Source: Clostridioides difficile
GTDB lineage: Bacteria; Bacillota; Clostridia; Peptostreptococcales; Peptostreptococcaceae
Reading direction: 5' to 3'
DNA: 64,000 bases
Assembly (NCBI RefSeq): GCF_001299635.1
Contig: NZ_JRHN01000044.1
Location: 1 to 64,000, forward strand
The translations under genes and the position numbers were made by a program. The notes below the pieces were generated by a model. It had not been told where the DNA came from. It searched no databases and saw only the letters and a program-made list of their open reading frames with translations. Below are positions 8,709 through 17,834 of the stretch, in pieces; within the stretch, counting starts at the first letter, position 1, and the number at the start of each line of letters is the position of its first letter.

Positions 8709-8737
8709 TTGATTTTTAGATTTATTTCTGTTAAAAT
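8709..8737 (+). promoter_or_regulatory. rpsT promoter
   Basis: TTGATT (8709-8714), a 17-base spacer and TAAAAT (8732-8737) lie 50 bases before the rpsT start codon and fit a SigA promoter. Confidence 0.65.
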
Positions 8738-8787
8738 CTAATATGTTGACGATGAATATGATAAAAAAATACAGGGAGGTGAACACG

Positions 8788-9054
8788 GTGGCAAATATAA
8801 AATCAGCTAAGAAAAGAATAGGTGTTATCGAAAAGAAAACTGCTTTAAATAGAGTTAGAAAATCTCAAATAAAAACTGCAATAAGAAGATTCGAAGATGC
8901 TGTTGCAGCTGGAAACAGAGAAGATGCTGTTGCTAAGTTCCAATACGCTCAAAAAAGAATATACCAAGTAGCTTCTAAAGGAACTATACATAAGAATGCT
9001 GCAGCTAGAAAAGTAGCTAAATTAGCTCAAAAATTAAACGGTATGAACGCTTAA
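8788..9054 (+). CDS. rpsT: 30S ribosomal protein S20
   Basis: S20 binds 16S rRNA early in small-subunit assembly. The protein is 88 residues, highly basic and helical: ANIKSAKKRIGVIEKKT at the N-terminus and a Lys/Ala-rich C-terminus (HKNAAARKVAKLAQKL), both characteristic. The start is the GTG at 8788, because GGGAGGTGA lies six bases upstream; the earlier ATG codons in the same frame (8743 on) have no ribosome binding site and would add non-family sequence. It is flanked by its own promoter and terminator, so it is a single-gene unit, divergent from the TetR module and convergent with holA. Confidence 0.97.
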   Translation: MANIKSAKKRIGVIEKKTALNRVRKSQIKTAIRRFEDAVAAGNREDAVAKFQYAQKRIYQVASKGTIHKNAAARKVAKLAQKLNGMNA

Positions 9055-9082
9055 TTACCAGTTTATATTTCTTATATATAAT

Positions 9083-9106
9083 AACCCCTATGTAGGGGTT
9101 TTTTAT
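9083..9106 (+). terminator. rpsT terminator
   Basis: Perfect 8-bp stem (aacccctа-type arm 9083-9090, taggggtt 9093-9100) with a two-base loop as drawn, followed by a run of T (9099-9104). Confidence 0.9.
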
Positions 9107-9185
9107 TTTGTAAATTTATACAATAAAAAATAAAAAAATAAATAGTTAGAATAACTCTACTATTTATTTTCTATATATTATTAAT

Positions 9186-10229
9186 TTATATAATTTGTCT
9201 TTTACAGTATCTACTGACCAACATTTCTATTGCTAAAGTATCCCTTATAAGACCTGTTTTTATTTTATAATCACTTTCTAATATATAATTTAAGATTTCT
9301 ACAATTATATCATCAGAAAAATTCTTAGTTTGCTTTAATGCTTTTCCTACAACAAATTGATGCATTTTCAGTTTGTCAGATATGAGTTTTGTTGAATATC
9401 CATCAAGTTGTAACTGTCTTACTTGCATCACTATTTTAAATTGTCTTGCTATCATAGAAAATATCCCTAAAACAGACTCGCCTTCTTGTATCATATCATT
9501 CAATATTTTCATTGCATTAGAAGCATTTTGTTCTCCAATATAATCAATTAATTTAAATATATCATTCTCAACTTTTTTTTGAGATAATTTATCAATTACT
9601 TCGTTAGTTACATTATTACCCTTACCAACAAATGAACTTATTTTATTTATCTCGTTTTCCAAATCAGATAAAGTCTTTTCACTACTCTTGTCTCTGTATC
9701 CTTCTTGCTCGATGAAATACATTATTTGAGAATTTTCTATTATAACTTCATTTAGAGCAAAAGATTTTTTTATCCACTTAAATAAATCCATATCAGAAAG
9801 TTTATCACAATCAAAAACAATTCCATTACTTCCAATTTTCTTAACTAAAGATTTTCTTTTGTCAACATCTCCATACACAACAAAAACTATAGTGGTAGTA
9901 TCTGGAGTATTGTCTAAATGCTCTATTAAGTATTTCTCATCACTATCAGTAAAATTCTTTTTCTTTCCTTTTAGTAATTCAAAATCTTTTATTATTACTA
10001 TTTTTCTATCATCCATAAATGGAAGTGTTTCTATAGAGCTTATAAGCTGATTTAAGACTATTTCCTTTCCATCTATTATATCTAAATTAAAATCAAGCAT
10101 TCCCTCGTTTAAACTCTCTTTAAATGCCTTTATTGCATTTTCGATTAAATAATACTCTCTTCCATAAAAAAGATACATTTTTTCAAAATTATTCTCTTTT
10201 ACATTCCTTATAATATCCTTGTAATCCAT
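9186..10229 (-). CDS. holA: DNA polymerase III delta subunit (clamp loader)
   Basis: HolA opens the beta sliding clamp within the clamp-loader complex. The 347-residue protein has the family N-terminus MDYKDIIRNVKENNFEKMYLFYGREYYLI and the helical C-terminal collar region. The divergent AAA+ fold lacks a working Walker A, as usual for delta. The ATG at 10229 has AGGAG upstream and gives the right N-terminus. Its first 41 bases overlap the end of comEC in another frame, so the two are probably translationally coupled. Confidence 0.93.
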   Translation of the reverse strand: MDYKDIIRNVKENNFEKMYLFYGREYYLIENAIKAFKESLNEGMLDFNLDIIDGKEIVLNQLISSIETLPFMDDRKIVIIKDFELLKGKKKNFTDSDEKYLIEHLDNTPDTTTIVFVVYGDVDKRKSLVKKIGSNGIVFDCDKLSDMDLFKWIKKSFALNEVIIENSQIMYFIEQEGYRDKSSEKTLSDLENEINKISSFVGKGNNVTNEVIDKLSQKKVENDIFKLIDYIGEQNASNAMKILNDMIQEGESVLGIFSMIARQFKIVMQVRQLQLDGYSTKLISDKLKMHQFVVGKALKQTKNFSDDIIVEILNYILESDYKIKTGLIRDTLAIEMLVSRYCKRQII

Positions 10230-11478
10230 TTTCTTGCTCCTTTATCTCTTTTCCTTCTATGTAAAATATGTAAAAAAACACTCCTATGTAATAAATCACT
10301 ACAATATAAAATTTAGGATTTTCTATATTAATATATGCAAAATTTAAGTTGCTGAGCTTATCTAGTAAAAAAAATATACTTTCTATCAACGAACTATTAA
10401 AAAAGGATATAATTTTAGCTATAACTACACTTACTTTAAATACTATTAAGCTTGCAATACTCAAATACATTATTACACCTACAAATGGTACTATAATCAA
10501 ATTTCCTATAATTGAAAGTAATGGTATGCCCTTAAATGTATAATAAATTATAGGTAGAGTTAATATATTTGATGATATTGTCAATGATACCATACTTAAT
10601 TTTACAATACTATTTATTCTATTATAGAATATTAATATAGAAAGTGTAGCTAAAAAAGACAATTGAAAGCTTACATTATATATAACATAGGGGTTATTCA
10701 TAATTAAAACTATCCCTATTAGAGACAATGTTGATATACCATCCTTTTTTCTATCAATAAATATTGACAAATAGAACACTACAACAAATGTTATAGACCT
10801 AATTATGGATGGAGACGCACCTACCATTATACAATATAAAGTTATAAAAATCGACAATATTAATAATTTATACAATTTATTTATACCTCTTAATAAAAAA
10901 GATATAATTACACAAAGTATACCTGTATGAAGACCAGATATAGATATTACATGACTAGTTCCTGTTCTAGTGAACATTTCTTTTTGTTCATCAGTCAGAT
11001 TTTCAACTTCAGCTAATAATATAGAATTTATGAAATCAGAATTTTTCTTATATAAATATCTGTAAGTCTTACTTACATAAAGCTTTATTTTTCCAACTAA
11101 AGAATATATTTTATTTTTACCAATAACTTTATAGTTATTTATATATATTATACCTCTATATCCAGTGCTTTTTATATATCTTCCATAATCAAAATCATCA
11201 TACTTCATCTTGTCTAAACTCTTAAATTTTCCTGTAATACTAACTTCTTGTCCAATTTTCAAATTTTTATTTCTTGAATAATCATTTATTAAAAAAACAC
11301 CTACCTTATATTGATTGTATTTTTTCTTTTCACTTTTACCTTTAACAGCTCCCTGTATAGTTATTATCTTATCATTAAGTTCTTCATCTTTCTTTTTGCT
11401 ATTTGTGGTCATAAATGCTATAACTATTACAAATATTAATATAATTAATAAAGGTCTTCTTATTTGAATTATAATCAC
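10189..11478 (-). CDS. comEC: ComEC/Rec2-type DNA channel protein lacking the nuclease-like domain
   Basis: ComEC forms the membrane channel for single-stranded DNA in natural transformation. This protein has about 427 residues: a first membrane segment (about 8-24), an OB-like extracytoplasmic region (about 35-130) and the competence domain with many membrane segments from about 150, including the family motif HVISISGLHTGIL (about 180). Full ComEC proteins have over 700 residues and end in a metallo-beta-lactamase domain; that domain is absent here, and a stand-alone relative is encoded at 13878-14714. Start choice is uncertain: the GTG at 11478 overlaps the AGGAG, and an ATT at 11469 has normal spacing. 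Confidence 0.85.
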   Translation of the reverse strand: MIIIQIRRPLLIILIFVIVIAFMTTNSKKKDEELNDKIITIQGAVKGKSEKKKYNQYKVGVFLINDYSRNKNLKIGQEVSITGKFKSLDKMKYDDFDYGRYIKSTGYRGIIYINNYKVIGKNKIYSLVGKIKLYVSKTYRYLYKKNSDFINSILLAEVENLTDEQKEMFTRTGTSHVISISGLHTGILCVIISFLLRGINKLYKLLILSIFITLYCIMVGASPSIIRSITFVVVFYLSIFIDRKKDGISTLSLIGIVLIMNNPYVIYNVSFQLSFLATLSILIFYNRINSIVKLSMVSLTISSNILTLPIIYYTFKGIPLLSIIGNLIIVPFVGVIMYLSIASLIVFKVSVVIAKIISFFNSSLIESIFFLLDKLSNLNFAYINIENPKFYIVVIYYIGVFFYIFYIEGKEIKEQENGLQGYYKECKRE

Positions 11479-11550
11479 TCCTATATAAAAACATATTATC
11501 TAGATTATTTTCAAATAGTAAATTTTTAAACAATATAAATTATTATATAA

Positions 11551-11595
11551 AAAGAATACGCCAAAAGACTTTGAAAATCTTTTGGCGTATTCTTT
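11551..11595 (-). terminator. Strong terminator of the acetyltransferase unit
   Basis: An uninterrupted 18-bp inverted repeat (aaagaatacgccaaaaga 11551-11568 and its complement 11578-11595) with a 9-base loop. The arm touches the stop codon of the acetyltransferase gene, and T-rich sequence follows on the minus strand. Confidence 0.9.
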
Positions 11596-12780
11596 TTATA
11601 TATATTCATTTATATAGTTATTTTTTTTAGAAAAAATACACTTAAGTATTTCTATTGTTTCTTTTGAAACACCTTCCAGATTATTTAAGAAAATAGCTTC
11701 CTCTACATCTATATACGAAAATGCTAGCTGTGTTAAGGCATTTATATCTAATTTAATATCAAAGCCTTCTTGAGACTCTTCTATGGCTTTTTTATCTAAT
11801 TTTTCTATAGATACCTTATGATTCTTTATAGAAACTTTAAATAAACCATTATTTTCATCTATAAACTTGTCTTCTATTAATAAATTAATCGAACCATTAA
11901 TATCCTTATCTACAACTATATCCTCTATAAATTTGTTTACATTTATAACTCTTCCCATCATAAAAGGTTTTATTTTTATCTCACAATCTTTAGGGTTGTC
12001 TAATATAAATCTTATTTTGTCTATTATAGGAGCAGATATAGTAGCTATCTTACATTGAGTATTGTGATTATATATAAATTTAAGCATTGATTTAAGAGCA
12101 TCTATATTCTTATAAAATAACTCTCTAACAAACATTTTGTCTCCTTGAAGAAAATAAACTATATATCCATCTTTTTCATTACCTTCATGAATGTATAAAA
12201 GCCCATCTTCACTTTGAATTTCTTTAAATAAGTTTTCATAATAATGTTCATCTTTTAACACATTACCATTAACCTCATTTAAAAAAGCTCTATCTATTTG
12301 TATTAAATCATCAATTTGTGATACATCCGCTTTTATCATCTTTCCACTTGACTTAAAATTTTTTAAGTCATCTGTATTAAGTGTATATTCAATCTGGTCA
12401 TAACAGTGTTCATACCCAAATCTTCTATAAAGTCTATAATCGATTGGCATCAATATAGAAACTAATTGTCCTTTTTTATACAATTCATTTAAAGTAAATT
12501 TAATAACTTTACTCATATATCCAGTTCCTCTTCCTTCTGGAAGTGTGGAAACCCCTACTACATACGATGTATTGTATACCTTATTATTTAGTATTAACTT
12601 ATACTGATTTAGCTGAAGAGAGGAAACAACTTTTCCTTCATCTAAAGCTACTACAGTATTTTCATATTTATACTTATCCTCAAAATAGAACTTCATAAAA
12701 CTATCACTATCATTAAAGCAATAACTCCAAATTTCTTTTATACTTTCTATTTCTTCCTCTTTAGCATACCTAATCTCCAT
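11596..12780 (-). CDS. Eis-like GNAT acetyltransferase
   Basis: A 394-residue protein with the Eis architecture: N-terminal GNAT domain (about 1-130) with the acetyl-CoA loop GRGTGYMSKVI near 84-94 and SILMPIDYRLYRRFGY, a second degenerate GNAT domain, and a C-terminal sterol-carrier-like domain (about 290-394). Eis proteins acetylate amines on aminoglycosides or peptides; the substrate here is unknown. It begins 8 bases after the DUF2156 gene and is the last gene of that pair. Confidence 0.82.
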   Translation of the reverse strand: MEIRYAKEEEIESIKEIWSYCFNDSDSFMKFYFEDKYKYENTVVALDEGKVVSSLQLNQYKLILNNKVYNTSYVVGVSTLPEGRGTGYMSKVIKFTLNELYKKGQLVSILMPIDYRLYRRFGYEHCYDQIEYTLNTDDLKNFKSSGKMIKADVSQIDDLIQIDRAFLNEVNGNVLKDEHYYENLFKEIQSEDGLLYIHEGNEKDGYIVYFLQGDKMFVRELFYKNIDALKSMLKFIYNHNTQCKIATISAPIIDKIRFILDNPKDCEIKIKPFMMGRVINVNKFIEDIVVDKDINGSINLLIEDKFIDENNGLFKVSIKNHKVSIEKLDKKAIEESQEGFDIKLDINALTQLAFSYIDVEEAIFLNNLEGVSKETIEILKCIFSKKNNYINEYI

Positions 12781-12788
12781 ATAACCTA

Positions 12789-13694
12789 CTAAGCCTCCCT
12801 AACACTGTACTTTTCAACAAATCTACAAGGATGGTAAGAAAGTTTAGCCTTTCTTAGACCTTCAATACCTAAATCTTCTTCTCTATTTACAAATTCAACA
12901 TCTTTAAATTCATTTACTAAAAATTGTTGGTTTATAAATGGATATAGACCTCTTATATCAGGATTAGCTTTTTCTATATGAATAAGTGCCATATTTTTGT
13001 TTAAAAGCTCTCCTATACTGAATGCTTCTAATTTTCCATCCACATAAACACCAAACACTTTTACTCTATCTTTTAGTACGTCATAATGGTTAAATATCTT
13101 TTTGATACCTATCAATTCATCATCCATACTTTCATCAAATTCATCATTTTCTTCCTTATTACTTTCCCATTCTTTCATTAATACTAAACATTCATTGAAG
13201 TTTTCTTTATCTAATAATTTAACTTCATATCTACCTGCATATTCTTTTAAGAAATAATTTATATGATTTCTCTTCTTCTGGTTCTTCTTACCAGCTAGAG
13301 TTCTTAAACTTTCTGCATCATAGATATAGTCAAATAAATCTCTTTCTTCTATATACTCAAATCTATTTGGATACTTTTCTTTTAAAAATTCTACTACTTC
13401 AGTAGTAATACCTCTTAAGTATATCTTTTTATTATTTTTAGAAAAATATTCAAGTACAAAATCTACAACTTCTGGAAGTTTTTCTCTTTTAGCTAGTGGT
13501 AATATTGAGAAACTATCCCCTTCGTATTCACCAACTAAAACAGCAAAATCTTCTCCTATATAATATCCTGTCTTATAAACATGTTGCCACATATATAAAG
13601 TACTAAAACAGTACTCACAAGCTTCATAATCTACTAAATCAAAATATGGGTCTAGCTCCTTTTTTGAATTTAGTTCAATATCTCTGAAAAACAT
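12789..13694 (-). CDS. DUF2156 protein (aminoacyl-transferase fold)
   Basis: A 301-residue soluble protein of the DUF2156 family, whose fold is two GNAT-like domains as in the C-terminal part of lysyl-phosphatidylglycerol synthase (MprF). Characteristic segments are LYMWQHVYKTGYYIG near 34-48, KKNQKKRNHINYFLKEY near 138-154 and a final LRKAKLSYHPCRFVEKY. No membrane segments are present, so it is not itself MprF. Its exact reaction is unknown. The start has AGGAGG. It heads a two-gene unit with the Eis-like acetyltransferase. Confidence 0.82.
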   Translation of the reverse strand: MFFRDIELNSKKELDPYFDLVDYEACEYCFSTLYMWQHVYKTGYYIGEDFAVLVGEYEGDSFSILPLAKREKLPEVVDFVLEYFSKNNKKIYLRGITTEVVEFLKEKYPNRFEYIEERDLFDYIYDAESLRTLAGKKNQKKRNHINYFLKEYAGRYEVKLLDKENFNECLVLMKEWESNKEENDEFDESMDDELIGIKKIFNHYDVLKDRVKVFGVYVDGKLEAFSIGELLNKNMALIHIEKANPDIRGLYPFINQQFLVNEFKDVEFVNREEDLGIEGLRKAKLSYHPCRFVEKYSVREA

Positions 13695-13877
13695 AAAATC
13701 CTCCTACCTTTTTTATTGCTTAATTTTTTTAAATTTTATATCTATAAAAACTCCAATTTTATTTTGGTATTAATTTCATTTATATTGTTTAAAATATAAA
13801 ATATAATAAGTCATATATATCTTATATTACCCATCATAAATTTATATAAACATGTAATGACTGGAGTGATTTTTTTA

Positions 13878-14714
13878 TTGAGAAATAAAATTTTTTTATT
13901 AATACTTATTATAATATCACTTTTAAGCGGTTGTGACAAAAAATCTCTACTATCTATACATATGATAGATGTGGGACAAGGTGATAGTATTTTAGTACAA
14001 ACACCAACAAATAAAAATATATTAATTGATGGAGGTGATGAAGATAGCGGAAATATAGTTACTAGTTATTTGAAACATAAAAAAATAAAAACTATTGATA
14101 TAATAATAGCCACACATCCAGATTCAGACCATATAGGAAGTCTTGATAATGTCATAAAAAAATTTAATGTAAGTTCTATATATATGCCTGAACAATCAAC
14201 AAGTAGTGAATCTTATCAAAATCTAATAAATTCTTGTACTGACAAAAACCTCTCTATTCAATATCTCTATAAAGATGATATTTTAAATATCGATAACAAT
14301 ATAAATATATATGTATTAAGTCCATCATATATACAAGAAGAATCAAATTTAAATTCAATAGTTTTTGAACTAACTTTTAATAATAACTCATTTTTATTTA
14401 TGGGTGATGCAGAAGAATCAATTGAAAAAGAAATCTTACATTCTTTTGAACTGGACAATATTAATTTTATAAAAATAGGTCACCATGGAAGTAATTCATC
14501 ATCATCTTTAGAATTTATAAAAAGAATTAATCCAGATATAGCTGCTATATCATGTGGATATAAAAATCAATATGGTCATCCTCATAAAAAAGTTCTCAAC
14601 AATTTGAAACAAAACCATGTATCGATTTATAGAACAGATAAAATAGGTGATATTGTTTTTTATAGTGATGGAAAAATTATATTTACAAAACATAAATATG
14701 AGATAGATATATAA
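13878..14714 (+). CDS. ComEC-type metallo-beta-lactamase lipoprotein
   Basis: A secreted protein of about 278 residues in the ComA/ComEC metallo-beta-lactamase group: IHMIDVGQGDSILVQTP at the start of the domain, the metal motif THPDSDHIG (His/Asp cluster), FMGDAEE and the later KIGHHGSNSSSS. These match the C-terminal domain of full-length ComEC. The TTG at 13878 fits the GGAG at 13863 and gives a short lipoprotein signal ending LLSGC; the ATG at 13857 has no ribosome binding site. It lies close to, but opposite in strand from, a ComEC that lacks this domain. Likely activity is phosphodiester hydrolysis at the cell surface; this is inferred. Confidence 0.85.
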   Translation: MRNKIFLLILIIISLLSGCDKKSLLSIHMIDVGQGDSILVQTPTNKNILIDGGDEDSGNIVTSYLKHKKIKTIDIIIATHPDSDHIGSLDNVIKKFNVSSIYMPEQSTSSESYQNLINSCTDKNLSIQYLYKDDILNIDNNINIYVLSPSYIQEESNLNSIVFELTFNNNSFLFMGDAEESIEKEILHSFELDNINFIKIGHHGSNSSSSLEFIKRINPDIAAISCGYKNQYGHPHKKVLNNLKQNHVSIYRTDKIGDIVFYSDGKIIFTKHKYEIDI

Positions 14715-14746
14715 AAAAATAAAACTATAACTACATAATATAATTA

Positions 14747-14793
14747 GGCTAAAAGTATCAATATAAAATAGTTTTACATTGATACTTTTAGCC
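14747..14793. terminator. Bidirectional terminator between convergent genes
   Basis: Perfect 16-bp inverted repeat (ggctaaaagtatcaat 14747-14762 / attgatacttttagcc 14778-14793) with a 15-base loop, between the lipoprotein gene (plus) and the gene ending at 14837 (minus). Confidence 0.85.
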
Positions 14794-14836
14794 TTCAAAA
14801 TACGTATTTAAACCTTATAAATTAAAATATTTAAAC

Positions 14837-15544
14837 TTATTGTTCTAATAATTCATTCACTATTACAGATGCAATTATTAGCCCTCCTACAGACGGTACG
14901 AATGATACACTACCTGGTGTTACTTTTCTCCCATTCATTACTTTCTTTTTAAGTTCTATTGGTTGTTCAGTTGAATATACTACTTTTAATTTTTTAATGC
15001 CTCTATCTCTAAGTTCTTTCCTCATAACTTTGGCTAAAGGACAAGTACTTGTTTTGTGTATATCAGTAACGACTATTTTAGTTGGGTCTAATTTATTTCC
15101 CATACCCATAGAGCTTATTATTTTTAAGCCTTTTTTTTCACAGGTTTCAATTAGATGTATTTTAGAGCTTACCATATCTATTGCATCCACAACATAATCA
15201 TATCTTTCAGCCAATATTTCATCACTAGTATCTTTATTGTAAAGGCTTCTTATTTTTTTTATATTGATATTAGGATTTATATCCAAGATTCTATCTTCCA
15301 TTACATCAACTTTATACTTTCCTACAGTTGAATGTAAAGCTGGTATTTGTCTATTTATATTAGTTATATCTACATCATCAAAATCCACAATAGTAAGATT
15401 ACCAACTCCAGCCCTTGCTAGAGCCTCAACAGTAAAACTACCAACTCCTCCGACTCCAAATACTATTACATTTGAACTCTTAAGTTTTTCTATTCCATCA
15501 TCTCCAACTAGAAAACTAGTTCTCGTTGTAAAATTATTTTCCAT
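14837..15544 (-). CDS. csdL: tRNA threonylcarbamoyladenosine dehydratase (ThiF/E1-like)
   Basis: A 235-residue E1-like enzyme that adenylates t6A37 of tRNA and closes it to the cyclic ct6A form. The nucleotide fold is at the N-terminus (VIVFGVGGVGSFTVEALARAGVG, about 24-46), followed by VDFDDVDITNINRQ and the DAIDMVSSK segment. The enzyme is also called TcdA, a name that must not be confused with toxin A of C. difficile. It has its own GGAG site and sits between a convergent lipoprotein gene and selC. The length is close to the usual 250-270 residues. Confidence 0.88.
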   Translation of the reverse strand: MENNFTTRTSFLVGDDGIEKLKSSNVIVFGVGGVGSFTVEALARAGVGNLTIVDFDDVDITNINRQIPALHSTVGKYKVDVMEDRILDINPNINIKKIRSLYNKDTSDEILAERYDYVVDAIDMVSSKIHLIETCEKKGLKIISSMGMGNKLDPTKIVVTDIHKTSTCPLAKVMRKELRDRGIKKLKVVYSTEQPIELKKKVMNGRKVTPGSVSFVPSVGGLIIASVIVNELLEQ

Positions 15545-15656
15545 TTTTTCACTCTCCTAGATTTTTATCTAAACAATAATAGTATTATAAAATATACATT
15601 ATATAATACTCAGATATTATATATCATTAAAACTAAATTATCTTAAAATAAATTTA

Positions 15657-15690
15657 AAAAGGTATCTTTTAATATTAAAAGATACCTTTT
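15657..15690 (-). terminator. selC terminator
   Basis: Perfect 14-bp stem (aaaaggtatctttt 15657-15670 / aaaagatacctttt 15677-15690) with a 6-base loop, starting seven bases past the CCA end of the tRNA on the minus strand. Confidence 0.85.
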
Positions 15691-15696
15691 ACATAC

Positions 15697-15793
15697 TGGC
15701 GGGAATGCGTGGGAATCGAACCCACCTAAGAGGCTCTTAACCCCTCATACTAGTTTTGAAGACTAGAGGGCACACCGGCACCCATCCACTCCC
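15697..15793 (-). tRNA. selC: tRNA-Sec (anticodon TCA)
   Basis: A 97-base tRNA with an encoded CCA end. The anticodon arm is CTAGT-CTTCAAA-ACTAG with TCA in the loop, which reads UGA. The D arm has a six-base-pair stem (GGGTGC/GTGCCC) and the variable arm is long, both specific for bacterial tRNA-Sec. The T arm is GTGGG-TTCGATT-CCCAC. The acceptor has seven pairs; the eighth position appears as G opposite G rather than a pair, which is unusual because bacterial tRNA-Sec normally has eight. The partner genes selD, selA and selB are in the same window at 31581-36015. Confidence 0.95.
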
Positions 15794-16034
15794 ATAGTGA
15801 AATGCTTCTCAACGAAATCTATAATATCATATATTTTGACTCTTTGCAACAATTTTTATAGATTTATTTGATAGTAAGTTATAATTTAAATAGCTTTTAT
15901 CTATACATGGTTAAAATTTACTTTTTATTATGTGCTTAAAATTAAAAACTGGAAACTATATTTTATGTATATATAAAGAGTTCCTCTCTATATTAATTAA
16001 AATATAATTTCCAGTATAAATATAAATTATCTAA

Positions 16035-16874
16035 TTATTTTAATATACGTATATCTATAGTTTTTCTTCCCCAGTTATAAACTGTCTTTGAGTCATTCAT
16101 AAATATATCAATTTTATTTCCTTTTATTGCTCCACCACAGTCTTCAGCAGTAAATACCATGTCAAATTGAGGTATATAAACCTTAGTTCCATATGGTATA
16201 ACCTTAGGGTCTACAGCTATCGTTCCCCACTTAGGCTTTGTTCCTGTAGCAGTTATACTATGACCAGTATATGCAGTTGCTACTACTCTCATATTTTTAC
16301 CATTGTTACTACTACTATTACTAGATGATGATGAAGCCATTCTTCTTGAGTTTTCTCCCCTTGATGAAGCTACTTGCATCTCTACTTTTGTTCCTTTGCT
16401 TACAACTTTGTTTGCAGGCTCAGCTTTAACAACCTTTTTCACAAATTCCTTTTCTACTTTCTTTCCATTGTGATAAGTTTCTTTATATATTAATTCACTT
16501 TTCCCAGATTTTCCTTCTTCTTTAACTTCAGAGTCTCCCTTTGATAAAGAACCATCTTCAACAACTGTAACTTCAAATGGAATATCTTTAGTTTCTACAA
16601 CTGTTTTTTCTTTTACATCAATTACTTCTATTTTATCTCCATTAGATAACTTTGAGTTTTCATCTAAAGTAACTATATCATTTGCATCATAGCTAATGTT
16701 TTGAGATTCTAAAAGGTCTCCTACATTAGAACTAAATGTTGATATAGTTCTTTCTTCTCCCTTTACTACTAATGTTACTTGTTTATTAAGTGCAGAGTAC
16801 CCTGATAATATCCCAACTGATAAAACAACCGCCATTACCGAGACTTTAGCATTACTAAATTTTTTAAAATTCAT
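16035..16874 (-). CDS. Cell-wall protein with DUF348, G5 and 3D domains (YabE-like)
   Basis: A 279-residue secreted protein. An N-terminal signal or anchor (about 8-28) is followed by one DUF348 repeat (about 30-70), a G5 domain (about 85-165), a serine-rich linker (SSSSSNSSSNN near 182) and a C-terminal 3D domain (about 195-279) with the three conserved Asp: TATGTKPKWGTIAVDP, FTAEDCGGAIKG and KIDIFMND. This is the layout of YabE and related resuscitation-factor-like proteins, whose 3D domain is related to lytic transglycosylases. It probably cleaves peptidoglycan. A near-consensus promoter lies 100 bases upstream. Confidence 0.88.
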   Translation of the reverse strand: MNFKKFSNAKVSVMAVVLSVGILSGYSALNKQVTLVVKGEERTISTFSSNVGDLLESQNISYDANDIVTLDENSKLSNGDKIEVIDVKEKTVVETKDIPFEVTVVEDGSLSKGDSEVKEEGKSGKSELIYKETYHNGKKVEKEFVKKVVKAEPANKVVSKGTKVEMQVASSRGENSRRMASSSSSNSSSNNGKNMRVVATAYTGHSITATGTKPKWGTIAVDPKVIPYGTKVYIPQFDMVFTAEDCGGAIKGNKIDIFMNDSKTVYNWGRKTIDIRILK

Positions 16875-16974
16875 ATAAACTTTCCTCCCTCAAATTTTTT
16901 TACACTATATATTTTGCTTCATAAAATTCTGCTTTGTAAATTTCTTTTTTTGTTTGTGTTTTTTGTGTAACTAA

Positions 16975-17003
16975 ATTGTAACTATTTTTTAAAGAGTTGT
17001 CAA
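16975..17003 (-). promoter_or_regulatory. Near-consensus promoter of the G5/3D gene
   Basis: On the minus strand a perfect -35 TTGACA (17003-16998), a 17-base spacer and TACAAT (16980-16975). The -35 box is one half of the odd palindrome TTGTCAAGTTGACAA, so a bound regulator could cover it. The leader to the start codon is about 95 bases long and contains no recognisable riboswitch. Confidence 0.75.
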
Positions 17004-17123
17004 CTTGACAAAAAAATAGAAATATGTATGCATAGTATTTTCAACTATTCAAACATATTTCTATAAGTTACAACAATGTCATTGTTTGTTGTTGTTTTGT
17101 TATCATTTTGTTACCTTTTAATT

Positions 17124-17798
17124 TTATATATTTTCTATTTGCCAATTGATAGGTTCTTTTCCTAACTTTTCAAGAATTTCATTTATCTTAGAGAAGTGTT
17201 TACATCCAAAAAAACCTTTACTTGCTGATAATGGACTTGGATGAGGTGCTTCTAAAATATAATGCTTACTTGTATCAATCAATTCTACTTTTTTACGTGC
17301 ATTACTTCCCCATAATACGAAAATAACTGGGTCTTCACGTTCGCTTAAAATAGAGATTACTCTATCTGTGAAAATTTCCCATCCTTTATTTTTATGAGAA
17401 TTAGCTTCATGTGCTCTAACAGTAAGAGCAGTATTTAAAAGTAATACTCCTTGGTCTGCCCAAGGCATCAAATATCCATTGTTAGGTATAAAACACCCTA
17501 AATCTTCTTTTAATTCTTTATACATATTTAATAACGATGGTGGAGTTTTCACTTGTGGTTGAACTGAAAAAGCTAAACCATGAGCTTGATTATCTCCATG
17601 ATAGGGGTCTTGTCCCAGTATCAAAACTTTTGTATCTTTATATGAAGTATGTTTCAAAGCTTCATATATATTATGCATATTCGGGAATATTTGACGTGTT
17701 TTATACTCTTCTATAAGAAATTTTCTTAAATTTAAGTAGTAATCTTTTTCAAATTCTTCTTTCAATAATTCATTCCAATCATTTTCTAAGTTAACCAT
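17124..17798 (-). CDS. ung: Uracil-DNA glycosylase
   Basis: Ung removes uracil from DNA in base excision repair. The family 1 motifs are all present: the catalytic water-activating loop [18 protein letters not shown] (about 60-77), the Leu-intercalation block HPSPLSAS near the C-terminus and [14 protein letters not shown]. The ATG at 17798 gives the family-typical start [11 protein letters not shown] at 17807 or TTG at 17810 are also in frame and nearer the AAAGGA site, so the start is uncertain by up to four codons. It is next to the NusG-II gene in the same direction (24 bases), possibly co-transcribed. Confidence 0.95.
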   Translation of the reverse strand: MVNLENDWNELLKEEFEKDYYLNLRKFLIEEYKTRQIFPNMHNIYEALKHTSYKDTKVLILGQDPYHGDNQAHGLAFSVQPQVKTPPSLLNMYKELKEDLGCFIPNNGYLMPWADQGVLLLNTALTVRAHEANSHKNKGWEIFTDRVISILSEREDPVIFVLWGSNARKKVELIDTSKHYILEAPHPSPLSASKGFFGCKHFSKINEILEKLGKEPINWQIENI

Positions 17799-17834
17799 AT
17801 TTATCACCAATTCCTTTCAGTTATTTTTATTATT

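Noticed and set aside
8414..8786. Two overlapping minus-strand frames upstream of rpsT
   Set aside because: No ribosome binding site, AT-driven composition, and they overlap the rpsT promoter.
17073..17085. acaatg-t-cattgt palindrome after ung as a terminator
   Set aside because: Short 6-bp stem with no T-run on the minus strand; not enough to call.
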